64,000 nt of DNA from CAVZQN01 sp963837395 (GTDB lineage Bacteria > Acidobacteriota > HRBIN11 > JAKEFK01): positions 1 to 64,000 of the forward strand of contig CAWINI010000002.1 in NCBI GenBank assembly GCA_963837395.1, read 5' to 3'. The position numbers were made by a program, and so were the translations under genes. Below the pieces are notes generated by a model. The model had not been told where the DNA came from and made no database searches. It saw only the letters and a list, made by a program, of their open reading frames with translations. This document shows positions 19,149 through 29,104 of the stretch, in pieces. How positions within the stretch are numbered: position 1 is the first letter of the stretch; every line of letters begins with the position of its first letter.

Positions 19149-19183
19149 CTGAATTTCTGTCAGATATTAAGTCAGCCTGTCAG
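19149..19183. promoter_or_regulatory. tandem activator sites (CBS gene)
   Basis: CTGAATTTCTGTCAG (19149-19163) and AAGTCAGCCTGTCAG (19169-19183), 20 bp apart. Confidence 0.65.
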
Positions 19184-19208
19184 TAAAACGACGCAGAAGA
19201 GTTCTTAA

Positions 19209-20727
19209 CTAACTTCTTGCCATTTCTCGAACCAAAATGCTATCCATTCCGTAAATATCTTTTCTAAACTGAACGGTACTGGAAGCATCAACCCATACCG
19301 TAAAGTACACAATTGATATCGGAACGGCCTGTGAAAGATAAATTGTTTTTTGCAAGTTATTTTCTATTGTATTCTCTAATTTTTCCCGGTCCCATTCGGG
19401 ATCACCAATCAAAAGATATTCGGAAAGTTCAAGCGCATTCTCAAGTCGAATACAACCATGACTAAAAGCACGATCGACTTTTTCAAATAGCTGTTTTTCT
19501 GGAGTGTCATGCAAATAACAGCCGAAATCATTCGCGAAATGAATTTTGATCCGTCCAAGTGAGTTTTCTGGTCCTGGAATCTGCCTTAACATGGTGCTAC
19601 CATCGGAACGCCTAATAATCTTTAGCCGATTCTTTTTCAGATAGTCTTGGTTTTTGGCAACCTTTGGCCAAATCTCTTTGTTTGCTATTTCAGAAGGCAC
19701 GTACCAATAAGGATTCGTTTCCAGATAAGTAATTTCACTGGTCAAAAATACCGGGCTTTGCCAATCAGACTTACCAACAATGATCCGCATCGTAAGCCAT
19801 TCGGCATTTTGCATAAATGCTGTTAGTTCGAATGCTGGAATATTAATTTGAACATGACGTTCGCCAATGTCATCTGAAATCCAGCGCATGCGTTCAAGAT
19901 TCGCTTCTATCTGCTGAATTCGTTCTTGTATCGGGACATTCAATTCAGCAAGAGTTGAACGACCTACAATTCCATCAACATTGAGGCCATGGGTTTGTTG
20001 AAAACGACGAACCGCCTGATCTAAAAGATCATCGAATACCAGGTCATTATCAGCATTACCATAAAATTCGCCGGTTACTTTTAATCTTCGTCGCAAAGCT
20101 CCAACTCCATCATCGTTGCTTTCCTTGAAGAGTTTGCGCATCGGAAACTTTTTCCCAACCTCCATTTGACTCCATCTGACGATATTCTCGAAGCGTTTCA
20201 ATCAAGATCTGATATGCAACATTTTGAGGCTCAACACTGTAAAGAACGCTCGAAATTTTGTTTGAACCAAGAGCTTCAGTTAGCAAATCCAAAGTATTTA
20301 TTTGAGGCCTTTGCAGTTTCCAGTACGCAGATGGTTTCACTTTCCCATTCGCTAAATGATGTGCTAACCGCAAAAAAGCATCTGACAGCAACAAATCTTG
20401 TTCGATTGAAACATTGTTTGTTTTTGTTGAATTCCGATTCAGAACTGTAATTGCCTTCCAATGATAATCGTCTGGATTTAATCCACGAGTCCTGGCCGTT
20501 TCAATTGCGTGAATCATCTCTTCGGCTTGTGATGGCTTCCAATTTGATTCTCCAGTCCTTTGTTCGTAAAACTTCAATAAACTTTCAACTTCATAAAGAG
20601 GTTCATTTCCAACTTTTCTTTGCAGAAGCATTTGCTGGATTGAATTTGTTTTCTGTATTTCTGCGGACCTGGTTATGAAAAAACCGACCGACACTATCAA
20701 TAGAATTACTCGACTTATCGTAGGCAT
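19209..20727 (-). CDS. L,D-transpeptidase (YcbB/LdtD-like), frameshifted
   Basis: Murein L,D-transpeptidase of about 505 residues after repair. Order: N-terminal signal/anchor (MPTISRVILLIVSVGFFITR), helical scaffold domain, PG_binding_1 (VRRFQQTHGLNVDGIVGRST), YkuD catalytic domain with FSHGCIRLENALEL (catalytic Cys). The frame breaks near 20125 (CTTCAAGGAAAGC), between GWEKVSDAQTL and KESNDDGVGALRRRL. It forms 3-3 cross-links in peptidoglycan, often linked to envelope stress and stationary phase. It shares its upstream region, with an activator palindrome, with the divergent acyltransferase gene. Confidence 0.85.
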
Positions 20728-20755
20728 CTTTGCGATCCAATATCAAAAACATGTA

Positions 20756-20772
20756 TGCAAAAATGACGCCTC
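20756..20772 (-). promoter_or_regulatory. possible sigma-54 promoter (L,D-transpeptidase)
   Basis: Minus strand GAGGCGTCATTTTTGCA. The spacing is correct but the -24 half is weaker than others. Confidence 0.45.
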
Positions 20773-20781
20773 TGCAATGCT

Positions 20782-20796
20782 CCGACTTTTTGTCAT
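20782..20796. promoter_or_regulatory. activator site between divergent genes
   Basis: CCGACTTTTTGTCAT, a variant of CTGACA-N3-TGTCAG between the L,D-transpeptidase and acyltransferase promoters. Confidence 0.5.
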
Positions 20797-20857
20797 AGCT
20801 TGTCCTTTATGTCCTATACTTCCACGGCATGGATAAATTTTGTTAAGTGTTCGAATC

Positions 20858-20874
20858 ACGGCAAGCGATTTGCA
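20858..20874 (+). promoter_or_regulatory. sigma-54 promoter (acyltransferase)
   Basis: ACGGCAAGCGATTTGCA, GG-N10-GC spacing, 22 bp before ATG 20896. Confidence 0.65.
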
Positions 20875-20895
20875 CAGACTATCTGTGGGTGAGCA

Positions 20896-21627
20896 ATGAC
20901 TCTAGATAAAGATTGGACTGCAAGAGTAAAATTGCGGGTGCTTTGGGCTGTTTTTTCCTGTTTCATTGTTGAAAGTTTTGTTTTTGGATTTTCAGTTTTG
21001 CCAGCAGCTATTTTTTTCGAATGGCATTTGCATTGGAAACTTCCATGGTCCTGGCTTCATACCATCCTTCTTAGCATGGCTTTCATTCCTGCTTACTTTC
21101 TCTTTGCTTTTTTTCTATGCATTTTATCGGCACTGACAACAAGAGTATTGGGATGGAGAACCCCATCAAATTCAGAAATGCCAATTGATGATCCGGATTG
21201 GCCTTTGTTGAATTGGATACGTTATGAAGTTTCAATTCATCTTGTTCGATCATTCGCAGGAATTGCATTTCGCGCAACTCCACTCTGGAGTTTTTATATG
21301 CGCTTGAATGGCGCAAGGCTTGGCCACAGGGTCTACGTCAACAGTTTATGGATTACCGATCACAACTTGCTTGAATTTGGCGATGATGTGGTAATTGGAA
21401 GTGAAGTTCATCTTTCAGGACATACTGTTGAGCATGGTTATGTAAAAACAGCTGGAGTATATTTCGGAAATCGTGTTACGGCCGGTGTTTCTTGTGTTGT
21501 TGGAATTGGTGTAGAAGCAGGTGAAGGATGTCATATAGGCGCATTAAGTTTTGTACCAAAGTTTTCTAAGCTTGAAGCAGGAAAACGATATGCCGGAGTT
21601 CCGGTTCAATTAATCGAGAAGGATTGA
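20896..21627 (+). CDS. membrane-linked hexapeptide-repeat acyltransferase-like protein
   Basis: Protein of 243 residues. Two hydrophobic helices (about 13-45 and 52-80) precede a left-handed beta-helix region (RLGHRVYVNSLWITDHNLLEFGDDVVIGSEVHLSGH...) resembling the C-terminal halves of polylysine/peptide-synthetase Pls-type proteins. It ends with AGVPVQLI, typical of LbH acetyltransferases (xGxPAKxI). It overlaps directly with the next gene (TGAATG), so the two act together. The acyl acceptor is unknown. Confidence 0.65.
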   Translation: MTLDKDWTARVKLRVLWAVFSCFIVESFVFGFSVLPAAIFFEWHLHWKLPWSWLHTILLSMAFIPAYFLFAFFLCILSALTTRVLGWRTPSNSEMPIDDPDWPLLNWIRYEVSIHLVRSFAGIAFRATPLWSFYMRLNGARLGHRVYVNSLWITDHNLLEFGDDVVIGSEVHLSGHTVEHGYVKTAGVYFGNRVTAGVSCVVGIGVEAGEGCHIGALSFVPKFSKLEAGKRYAGVPVQLIEKD

Positions 21628-22404
21628 ATGATCGCTGAGCATCCTATTTTTGATGAACAAGGAAAAGGTACAACTATTGTTTTAGTTCCAGGACTTGATG
21701 GTACAGCACTATTGTTTTATCGACAGATTCCACTTCTTGCTAAACATTTTCATGTTGTAACTTTTCCTTTACCTGATGATTCCAATTGCACAATGCAGTC
21801 ACTGATGGAGAGTCTTCACCAGGTAATAGATGAAGCCGTAAATCAGCGTAAGGAAAAAGTGATTTTGTGCGGCGAATCATTTGGTGGTGCTCTCAGCCTT
21901 AGTTTTGCGTTAAATTATCCGGAGCTATTAGGCGGATTATTGCTAGTGAATTCATTTCCACTCATCCGAAAGCGCCTTCAGTTACGTGCTGCGCCATTGA
22001 TTTTGAAAGCAATGCCATGGTTTGCAATGGAGACCGTTCGTAAATTTACACAATGGAAACTTCACTCACCACATGCATTGCCGGAAGATCTTAAAGAATT
22101 TCATAAACGCATGCGTCACGTGGGGAAGAAGGGTTATGTACGAAGATTGGAGATTCTGAAAACTTATGATATTCGGGATCGTTTATCTGAGATCACCACA
22201 CCGACATTATTTCTTGCAGCTGAATTGGAACGCCTTGTTCCCTCAGTACGAGAAGCGACTTTGATGTCCCGCCAAATGCCAAATGCGGAAATGATCAAGC
22301 TTAAAGGTTTCGGACATATTTGCTTGATCAATCACGACTTTAGTCTGCTGGATTATTTACTTCCATGGTGGATGTCGGAGGCTTCACAAAAGCTGAACTT
22401 TTAA
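21628..22404 (+). CDS. alpha/beta hydrolase
   Basis: Protein of 258 residues with the alpha/beta-hydrolase fold: LVPGLDGTALLFYRQIP near the oxyanion hole, nucleophile elbow CGESFGGALSL (Ser about residue 92), and a catalytic His in GFGHICLINHD near the end. The Asp/Glu member probably lies around ELERLVPS. It is immediately downstream of the acyltransferase-like gene. It could hydrolyse or transfer an ester or lipid acyl group. It is convergent with, and overlaps by 4 bp, the Lon-like gene. Confidence 0.8.
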   Translation: MIAEHPIFDEQGKGTTIVLVPGLDGTALLFYRQIPLLAKHFHVVTFPLPDDSNCTMQSLMESLHQVIDEAVNQRKEKVILCGESFGGALSLSFALNYPELLGGLLLVNSFPLIRKRLQLRAAPLILKAMPWFAMETVRKFTQWKLHSPHALPEDLKEFHKRMRHVGKKGYVRRLEILKTYDIRDRLSEITTPTLFLAAELERLVPSVREATLMSRQMPNAEMIKLKGFGHICLINHDFSLLDYLLPWWMSEASQKLNF

Positions 22405-24791
22405 ATTAGAGCCGTTTCCCTAATAGAAGAAGCAAACTTCTTCAATTTCGCATGAACTAAATAATTCACTGTGCCAATTGGATATGAGTTGTCATCGAAC
22501 TCTCCTGCCTCTACATCCGTCAGAGTTTCAATAACCTGATCCACAGTTTCCATTGCCCAAACGTGGAATTGATCATTCTTAACAGCCTCAATTACATCTT
22601 CGCGTAGCATTAGATTCTGGACATTGCTTTTTGGAATAACAACACCATGTTTTCCACTAAGACCACGTAAACGACAAAGATCGAAAAAACCTTCGATTTT
22701 TTCATTGACTCCGCCGATTGCTTGCAATTTACCGTGTTGATTCACTGACCCAGTGACTGCAATCTCTTGATTGAGTGGCAGCTCTGATAAATTTGAAAGT
22801 AGTGCGCACAATTCAGCACACGACGCACTATCTCCTTCAATGCCAGAATAGCTTTGTTCAAAAACAATTCGGGCAGAAAGTGAGAGCGGCGAGTCTTGAG
22901 CAAATCTCTGAGAGAGATATCCACTTAAAATTAAGACTCCCTTGCTGTGAATCGAGCCACCGAGATGTGCTTCGCGCTCAATATCAATGATGCCCTGACG
23001 CCCTGGGGCTGCAGTTGCAGTAATCCGGGTCGGTCTGCCAAATGTGGATTCGCCCGTTGTGAAAACAGAAAGGCCATTAATTTGTGCTACAACCGTACCT
23101 TCCGTATCAATTAAATGAGTTCCGCGTAACGTCATTTCTTGCAGACGTTCCATTACCATACCGGAACGATACACCCTTTGTTCGATTGCCTTTTTAATAT
23201 GCTCTGCTGTAATTTCTGATGTATTCTCAGATTTACACCAGTAATCCGCTTCACGGAGCACATCTGCAATAATTCCAAAACGGGTTGATAATTTTTGTTG
23301 ATCTTCCGCTAAACGACACGCAAATTCAGCAAGTTTAGCAGCACCGTTAAACGTCAGATCTTTTGTCTTTTCGTTCTTGCAGAAATTGCCTAACAGGGAA
23401 ATGAAACTTTGAATATTTTCTTCATTCGCTTCCATTCTAGTATCGAATTCCACATTGATTTTAAAGGTCTCCGTAAACTCTTCCAGAAATGTGTGAAGAA
23501 TGTAATAAATAAAATACGATCCAATCAAAATTACTTTTATATTCAGGGGGATCGTTTCAGGAAAGAGACTCATGCCTGTTGAAATTCCCAATTTTTCTGA
23601 TGGATCTTCGATACGAATCTGTTTGCTGCGCAATGAAAGTATAAGAGCGTCCCAGGCAAAACGATTTCTCAGTAAGTCTTCAACTTCTAGAACTAAATAT
23701 CCTCCATTGGCCTGATGAATAGCACCGCCTTTGATCAGAGTGAAGTCAGTATACTGAGTACCTAACTGTGCTTCCTTATCCAGACGGCCAAACAAGGAAG
23801 TGTAAGAGCCAGTTAGATCCACAACAACAGGAGCCCCTTCCGTTTTGGAGTGATCGGTCAGAACATTTACTTTGTATCTTCGAAATAACAATTCAATCGC
23901 ACCAAAGAAAGGAAAACTTGCGGAGCGTTCCATCTTTGCCGCTTGTTTGAAGATTTCAATATTCTCAAGAATATTTTTCTGTACTGATTTCAAATAATCT
24001 ACAATATGCGGAAGTGTTTTATGTTTTGATACTAAGGTTTCGATTAGCCGATCAACAACATTTGCTGCATAATCTCGTTCAAAATTCTTGAGTTTTTCAT
24101 ATGATTCTTGGTCAATATTGTTAAGTTCTTTCATCTTGCTTTTCAACAGTGTTTCAAGTGACTCGCGGTGTAAAAGAATTTCATTTTGTTTCTCAGCTGG
24201 TATTGATTCAAGCTCCTCAACAGATATAGCTTTACCATCTATGACTGGTAAAAGCAGGATGCCGGTTTGTGTTTTTTGCGGGATAAAGCCGAGTCTATCT
24301 GCCTCCGTTTTTAGTTCTTCGAGCTGCTTGTTTTTTAGTTCATCGGAATCATGAATTATTTGATCGCGGTGGCTTGAATATTCATCGCTTTCGAAAGCTT
24401 TTGGAATTTCTGTTCGCGCACGTCCAATGAATTCCGACATGTCACGTTGAAATTCATAAGCACCGCCAGCAGGAAGGGTTAAGGCTTTTGGTTTATATGG
24501 ATCATCGAAATTGTTTACATAGCACCAGTCTGGTGGTTTTGGTTGTTTACGGGCGATTTGCTGCAAAAACATTTTGACGGCGGTCATTCTGCCTGTTCCA
24601 TGCTGACCAGAAACATAAATGTGAAAGCCATCACCCTGAATACCTAATCCAAATCTGAGTGCAGCTACCGCCCTCTTTTGGCCAATAATGCTTTGTTCTT
24701 CAGGGGCTTTTTGTGATGCTGATTGTTTCAAGAATTCAGGATTAAAAATTTTGCGAAGCTGATCATAAGAAAGTTCATGTTTGTCTTTCAT
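22401..24791 (-). CDS. Lon-like ATP-dependent protease (AAA_32/LonB type)
   Basis: Protein of 796 residues. The Walker-A-like loop GQHGTGRMT has Arg where Lys is usual, as is common in this subfamily. It is followed by a long coiled helical insertion (about 100-260), AAA segments (ANGGYLVLEVEDLL), a C-terminal AAA lid, and the S16 protease domain with the catalytic Ser in GDSASCAELCALLS and Lys in GGVNEKIEGFF. No membrane helix is seen. It degrades regulatory or damaged proteins. A sigma-54 promoter and activator palindrome lie in the region shared with the divergent baeRF gene. Confidence 0.9.
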   Translation of the reverse strand: MKDKHELSYDQLRKIFNPEFLKQSASQKAPEEQSIIGQKRAVAALRFGLGIQGDGFHIYVSGQHGTGRMTAVKMFLQQIARKQPKPPDWCYVNNFDDPYKPKALTLPAGGAYEFQRDMSEFIGRARTEIPKAFESDEYSSHRDQIIHDSDELKNKQLEELKTEADRLGFIPQKTQTGILLLPVIDGKAISVEELESIPAEKQNEILLHRESLETLLKSKMKELNNIDQESYEKLKNFERDYAANVVDRLIETLVSKHKTLPHIVDYLKSVQKNILENIEIFKQAAKMERSASFPFFGAIELLFRRYKVNVLTDHSKTEGAPVVVDLTGSYTSLFGRLDKEAQLGTQYTDFTLIKGGAIHQANGGYLVLEVEDLLRNRFAWDALILSLRSKQIRIEDPSEKLGISTGMSLFPETIPLNIKVILIGSYFIYYILHTFLEEFTETFKINVEFDTRMEANEENIQSFISLLGNFCKNEKTKDLTFNGAAKLAEFACRLAEDQQKLSTRFGIIADVLREADYWCKSENTSEITAEHIKKAIEQRVYRSGMVMERLQEMTLRGTHLIDTEGTVVAQINGLSVFTTGESTFGRPTRITATAAPGRQGIIDIEREAHLGGSIHSKGVLILSGYLSQRFAQDSPLSLSARIVFEQSYSGIEGDSASCAELCALLSNLSELPLNQEIAVTGSVNQHGKLQAIGGVNEKIEGFFDLCRLRGLSGKHGVVIPKSNVQNLMLREDVIEAVKNDQFHVWAMETVDQVIETLTDVEAGEFDDNSYPIGTVNYLVHAKLKKFASSIRETALI

Positions 24792-24803
24792 AGATCATGA
24801 AGT

Positions 24804-24820
24804 GAGCAAAAATGGTGCCG
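24804..24820 (-). promoter_or_regulatory. sigma-54 promoter (Lon-like gene)
   Basis: Minus strand CCGGCACCATTTTTGCT, 13 bp upstream of the 24791 start. Confidence 0.7.
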
Positions 24821-24891
24821 GAAACTTTTTGTTGCCGCGCTCTTAGCCTCTTCAAATCGTCGCTCGATGTTTTGTCAGGGAGGCAAGCACA

Positions 24892-24906
24892 CTGACAGGA
24901 TGTCGG
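24892..24906. promoter_or_regulatory. palindromic activator site
   Basis: CTGACAGGATGTCGG, 11 of 12 specified positions of the palindrome. It lies between Lon-like and baeRF genes, inside the segment partly duplicated at 27638-27741. The rest of the 24792-25109 gap holds only promoter sites. Confidence 0.65.
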
Positions 24907-24982
24907 TAAGGATCTACAAAAATGAGATGTGATCCGAATGGATCACATCGTGAGGAATAATTATGAAAACTGTCAGTAAAGT

Positions 24983-24997
24983 CTGACATCTTTTCAG
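24983..24997. promoter_or_regulatory. palindromic activator site (baeRF)
   Basis: CTGACATCTTTTCAG; a near-match TGAAAACTGTCAG lies 20 bp upstream. Confidence 0.6.
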
Positions 24998-25026
24998 TCA
25001 GTTCATTGTGTCGTCCTCGTAGAAAA

Positions 25027-25043
25027 TTGGCATCCGGATTGCT
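25027..25043 (+). promoter_or_regulatory. sigma-54 promoter (baeRF)
   Basis: TTGGCATCCGGATTGCT, near-perfect -24/-12 element. Confidence 0.8.
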
Positions 25044-25109
25044 CTTGCTGAATGTGAGGAATATCGCGGGCAATAAGTCAAAGACTCAATAAGTGATAGG
25101 AGGCTAGTA

Positions 25110-26262
25110 ATGATCAAACAAATTACAAAAGCAGAAATTAAAACACTCGTAGACCAGGAACCGGAGATTTGCGTATCGATCTTCATGCCTGTTTTAAAAG
25201 CAGGATCGGAAGGAAGACAAAATCCTATACGTTTTAAAAACCTAATTTCAAAAGCAGGTGATCGGCTTTGTACAAGTGGACTTTCAGTAACTGATGCGGA
25301 GCGTATCCTGATGCCTGCTGAAGACATTACGAACAATGAATTATTCTGGCAAAAACAATTAGATTCATTTGTTGCATGCTGCTCCAGAAAATTTTCCGCT
25401 TTCTATTCTCTCAATTTTTCCGTTGAAGAGCAGGTTGTAGTAGGGAACCGTTTTTATATCAAGCCGCTTCTGCCTCTATTAATGGAAGATACTGAGTTTT
25501 ATGTAATGGCATTGAGCAAGAATCACATCAGATTATTAAGTTGCAATTCTTTTACATATGAGGATGTGGAAGTTAAAAATATTCCTAAAAATATGAAAGA
25601 AGCAATGCGATTTAATGATCCTGAGAGAGGTCCTGCAAAGTCATACGAACACTCCGCGCATTCCGGGGGCACGAGCTGCTGCGATTTTTCACGGTCATGG
25701 TGTGGGTATCGATGACGAAAAAGATGATCTGTTAGAATATTTCCGCCAGATCGATAGAGGATTACATCCGCTTCTAAAAGACAAAAAAATACCACTGGTT
25801 CTCGCGACCGTAGATTATTTCCATCCGCTTTACAAAAAAATGAACTCATATCCTTACCTTTTCGAAAGCGTAATTTCCGGCAATGCAGAGTTGCTTGGGG
25901 ATCGGGAACTTTACTATCAGGGGAGAGAAGTCGTTAAGGACTATCTGCAAAAACCGTTAGTGAAGGCACTCGCAGAATTTGATGAGCTGGAAGGAACGAA
26001 TCGTGTATCCAAAAACATTCAAGAGATACTGGAAGCCGCTAGAGCCGGTAAAGTATGGAAACTATTTCTGCAGCAAGGCATCTCCTGGTGGGGAACACTG
26101 AATATCGAAACCAGTGAAGTGATCAGTCATGACTTACCTGAACCTGGAGATGAAGAGATTCTAAACCTGGCAGGTACATACACGATTCAAAATAAAGGAA
26201 GAGTTTTCCTGATGGATAAAAATCCTTACAGGCCAGCAGCGTTTGCAGTATTCAGGTACTAA
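25110..26262 (+). CDS. baeRF-family protein (bacterial archaeo-eukaryotic release factor-like), frameshifted
   Basis: Reads as about 383 residues with one frameshift near 25630-25640 (GAGAGAGGTCCTGCAAAG), which separates ...RFNDPERG from LQSHTNTPRIPGARAAAIF. The C-terminal half has HGHGVGIDDEKDDLLEYF and an RF1-like domain (VLATVDYFHPLYKKMNSYP), as in bacterial aeRF1-type proteins predicted to act on stalled or resting ribosomes. GGAGG precedes the ATG. Two partial copies exist in the window (14675-14815 and 37106-37232). It sits in the sigma-54 regulon beside the Lon-like protease, consistent with translational shutdown in stress; that role is inference. Confidence 0.75.
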
Positions 26263-26320
26263 AAGAGCATGTGATTTCCATTACATTTCTTCTAAGTTAT
26301 TTAAACGTTCCGATTCATAA

Positions 26321-27460
26321 TTAATTGTCCCGCTGTGAAAGTTGCAGGTTGGATCTAAATTCGTGGTTATAGATTTCTAATATAGCCACAAAGAAAGCAG
26401 CAATAATCGGTCCTGCAATGATGCCCAGAGCTCCAAACACCTGAATTCCACCCAAAACGGAAAAGAAAATCAGCAAATCATGTAATCCACTAAATTTCCC
26501 CACGAGTCGTGGGCGCAGCACGTTATCAATATTGGAAATAACAATAATCGTTACCAGGAAAATACCGATTCCTTGCCACACATTTCCTGCGAGAATCTGA
26601 ATAATTGCAGCTGGATGCATGACAATCCATGCTCCAATAAGTGGAATCATTGAAAGGATTACCATGACAAAAAACCACAGAAGGGGAGATGGGACTCCAA
26701 AAATCCATAACGTAAGCGCGCCGATTGAACTTTGAATTACTCCAATTAGAATGCCTCCTTTAATCGTTGCACGTGATACGGCCGCAAAGCGCGACATCAG
26801 TATATCCTGGTACTGTTTATTCAGCGGTAAGAGTTCTCTTAATTTTGCTAAGATTTTTTCGCCATCTCTAAAGAAATAAAAGATGATAAAAAGTGTGACG
26901 AACACATTTACTACTATGGAGATTAGACCTCCTGAAGTCTTAGTGATCACAAAGGCCAGAAAGCCCCCGGTGGTTTTTGCAAATTCCTGTAGCGCAGCCT
27001 GCCAGTCCACACGATCCAGATATAATCTTTTAAACCATTGTGAGCTTTGAATTCTGCCCAGCGGTCCTTTATCGCCCTGCTCCATAATTGTCTTCACAGT
27101 TTTTTCTGCAGTTTGATAGAAATCGATGGCTTCATGGATTACAAGATTAAACAGAATGTAAAGTGGAATCATCATGCCAATAAAAAGCATTAAACAACAA
27201 ACAAAGGAGGCAAGCCCACTTCTATTCCCAAAGGATTTTTGAACGCCAAGATACATGGGATAAAACAAGGTAGTAAAAACAGCAGCGAGCAAGATTGGAA
27301 GCAGAAACGTTTTGATTGTGACTGTAAATAAAATCACAATTGCCACTACCATTATCAGAAGAAAATAGCGGCCAAATCTTTCCGACTTCATTTTGCGAAT
27401 CTTTTTTGAATGCGTTGATTCGCTGGGTGACTTGCGGTCATCAGAGGTCATGGTTGCCAA
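26321..27460 (-). CDS. AI-2E family transporter (TqsA/PerM-like permease)
   Basis: Integral membrane protein of 379 residues with about eight helices. The basic N-terminus (SKKIRKMKSERFGRYF) is followed by paired helices, a central soluble segment (about 110-200), and the conserved late motif PLIGAWIVMHPAAIIQ and RPRLVGKFSGLHDLLIFFSVLGG, which match the family signature. Despite the name, members export varied small molecules or act as Na+/H+ antiporters. It is followed by, and convergent with, the baeRF gene. Confidence 0.9.
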   Translation of the reverse strand: MATMTSDDRKSPSESTHSKKIRKMKSERFGRYFLLIMVVAIVILFTVTIKTFLLPILLAAVFTTLFYPMYLGVQKSFGNRSGLASFVCCLMLFIGMMIPLYILFNLVIHEAIDFYQTAEKTVKTIMEQGDKGPLGRIQSSQWFKRLYLDRVDWQAALQEFAKTTGGFLAFVITKTSGGLISIVVNVFVTLFIIFYFFRDGEKILAKLRELLPLNKQYQDILMSRFAAVSRATIKGGILIGVIQSSIGALTLWIFGVPSPLLWFFVMVILSMIPLIGAWIVMHPAAIIQILAGNVWQGIGIFLVTIIVISNIDNVLRPRLVGKFSGLHDLLIFFSVLGGIQVFGALGIIAGPIIAAFFVAILEIYNHEFRSNLQLSQRDN

Positions 27461-27560
27461 TCTATCGTTGCCAGCCTCGTATTGTCAATGATCTTTTCCA
27501 GATTTTGGCACTAAGGCATTAAGCAAAAATCCTGGTTCGGGATAATCGCGGCGCGAAACT

Positions 27561-27741
27561 CAGCTTTCGGAATTTCTGTTCGCGCAAGTCCAATGAATTC
27601 AGACATGTCACGGTTGAAATTCATAACCTCATCGTAAGGTCAAATGGCGCCGGAAACCTTTTGTTGCTCGCTCTTAGCCTCTTCAAATCATCGCTCGATG
27701 TTTTTGACAGGATGGCAACCTCGATGACAGCATGTCAGTAA
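27561..27741. repeat. deleted copy of Lon-gene/upstream segment
   Basis: 27561-27625 is a near copy of 24395-24459 (inside the Lon-like gene). 27638-27741 is a near copy of 24803-24909 (its promoter region), with the 340 bp between them missing. It carries a copy of the activator palindrome to the front of the tandem USP gene. The remaining gap 27461-27808 shows nothing else coding. Confidence 0.85.
27724..27738. promoter_or_regulatory. palindromic activator site (tandem USP)
   Basis: ATGACAGCATGTCAG, 11 of 12 positions of the palindrome. It is derived from the duplicated segment, and a weaker half-site copy follows 20 bp downstream. Confidence 0.65.
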
Positions 27742-27767
27742 ATATTGACCTGACACGAGAAAGACTA

Positions 27768-27784
27768 TCGGCATCAACCTTGCT
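27768..27784 (+). promoter_or_regulatory. sigma-54 promoter (tandem USP)
   Basis: TCGGCATCAACCTTGCT, 25 bp upstream of ATG 27809. Confidence 0.75.
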
Positions 27785-27808
27785 GTTTAAGTCCAGTAGA
27801 GGTGTGAT

Positions 27809-28696
27809 ATGTTTGAAAAAATTCTTGTAGCTACTGATTTTTCCGATTCATCTCGATCTGCCTGGTTTGCAGGCTTCAATCTAGCAAGCCGATGTTTGGC
27901 AAAAGTCGAAGTATTGAATATCTACACGTATATACAATACGTGTTCAGCCCTGACAACTATGCCATTCCCGATGAAAGATGGCAAAAGAGGTTACTTGAC
28001 GAAATGGAAATTCAATATCCTTCGCGGCTTTATCCAAACAGCCATCGCAGTATTACAAGTAGTGCTTCAATTCCGGAAGGAATCTTGGAATATGCCAGGA
28101 AGGAAGCTTGTGATCTGATTGTTGTCGGAACACATGGCCGCCGTGGCCTCGGCAGACTTTTGATGGGAAGCGTCACTCAGGAGTTAATCCGTAATTCACC
28201 GGTTCCCGTTATGGTAGTTAAGGCTATTAAGAATCCGGAAGAGCACGTCCAAAATTATGATCGTGTTTTAATACCGATCGATTTTTCCGATATGAGTATG
28301 AAAGCGCTGGATTATGGAATTCGATTCGCCAACTTTTTGCGCGCCGATGTTCATGTGATCCACACGGTCGATACACCAGCAATAAATAATTTGAAAGGTA
28401 TGTATCCTTTTCCAGAAACGATGATCCCGGATACAGCTGATTTGAATGTCGATCTAACTTTGTCCAAAGCAATGCAAGACAAAGATGTTGTAGGAAATTG
28501 GAAAGTCGCTACACTCTTCGGAGATCCGGCTGAGGAAATTCTGAATTACGCTGAAAAGAATAATTGCGGCTTTATCGTAATGGGAACACACGGACGTAAA
28601 GGATTAGAACGGACTCTTTTAGGTAGTGTTACAGCAGTAGTTGCTTCAAAAAGCGAGATTCCAGTGATTACGGTATCTCCTGTGAAGTATCTGTAA
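27809..28696 (+). CDS. tandem universal stress protein
   Basis: USP of 295 residues with two domains (about 1-140, 148-293). Both ATP loops are intact: GTHGRRGLGRLLMGS in domain 1 and GTHGRKGLERTLLGS in domain 2, so two nucleotides may bind. Each domain begins with the usual ILVATDFSD / VLIPIDFSD strand. The ribosome site is GAGGTG. It has its own sigma-54 promoter. Convergent with the DUF4404 gene. Confidence 0.92.
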   Translation: MFEKILVATDFSDSSRSAWFAGFNLASRCLAKVEVLNIYTYIQYVFSPDNYAIPDERWQKRLLDEMEIQYPSRLYPNSHRSITSSASIPEGILEYARKEACDLIVVGTHGRRGLGRLLMGSVTQELIRNSPVPVMVVKAIKNPEEHVQNYDRVLIPIDFSDMSMKALDYGIRFANFLRADVHVIHTVDTPAINNLKGMYPFPETMIPDTADLNVDLTLSKAMQDKDVVGNWKVATLFGDPAEEILNYAEKNNCGFIVMGTHGRKGLERTLLGSVTAVVASKSEIPVITVSPVKYL

Positions 28697-28699
28697 TTT

Positions 28700-29038
28700 T
28701 TAGATTCCGAGATTTGACAATGCGTTACTAATGGCATTGACTATCTCAACGAGTTTTGGATGCGAACTTTCAAAACCGTGGACGCTTGCCTGAAGACCGT
28801 CCAGAGACATTTTCTGTAAATTCGGATTTTTTTCTTTCCGAGTCGCTTCATGTGCTGAAGCACTTGCGAACCCTATGATACTTTCCGCTCGATCCTGATC
28901 TGTTCTTGAAAGTTGGTCGATTTCAGATTGTAAGACCTCTAGAAGATCCAATAATTCCTTTTTATTTTCCTGTTTAACCGATTCCGTCTTTTCTACTTTT
29001 TTCTTAATTTGTAACAACGTTTCTTGAATCATAGCCAT
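28700..29038 (-). CDS. DUF4404-like helical protein
   Basis: Protein of about 110 residues, mostly helical and charged, with a coiled-coil first half (QETLLQIKKKVEKTESVKQENKKE). Its C-terminal signature ESSHPKLVEIVNAISNALSNLGI places it in DUF4404 (ends FExSHPxLxxxVNxIxxxLSxxGI). No known function and no signal peptide. The stop is a few bases from the stop of the tandem USP. Confidence 0.7.
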   Translation of the reverse strand: MAMIQETLLQIKKKVEKTESVKQENKKELLDLLEVLQSEIDQLSRTDQDRAESIIGFASASAHEATRKEKNPNLQKMSLDGLQASVHGFESSHPKLVEIVNAISNALSNLGI

Positions 29039-29104
29039 ACTTTATCACGTGGAAGGCTGATGCGTATTTTTGAAATGACGTTTCGCAACGTGAAACCATG
29101 CTAT

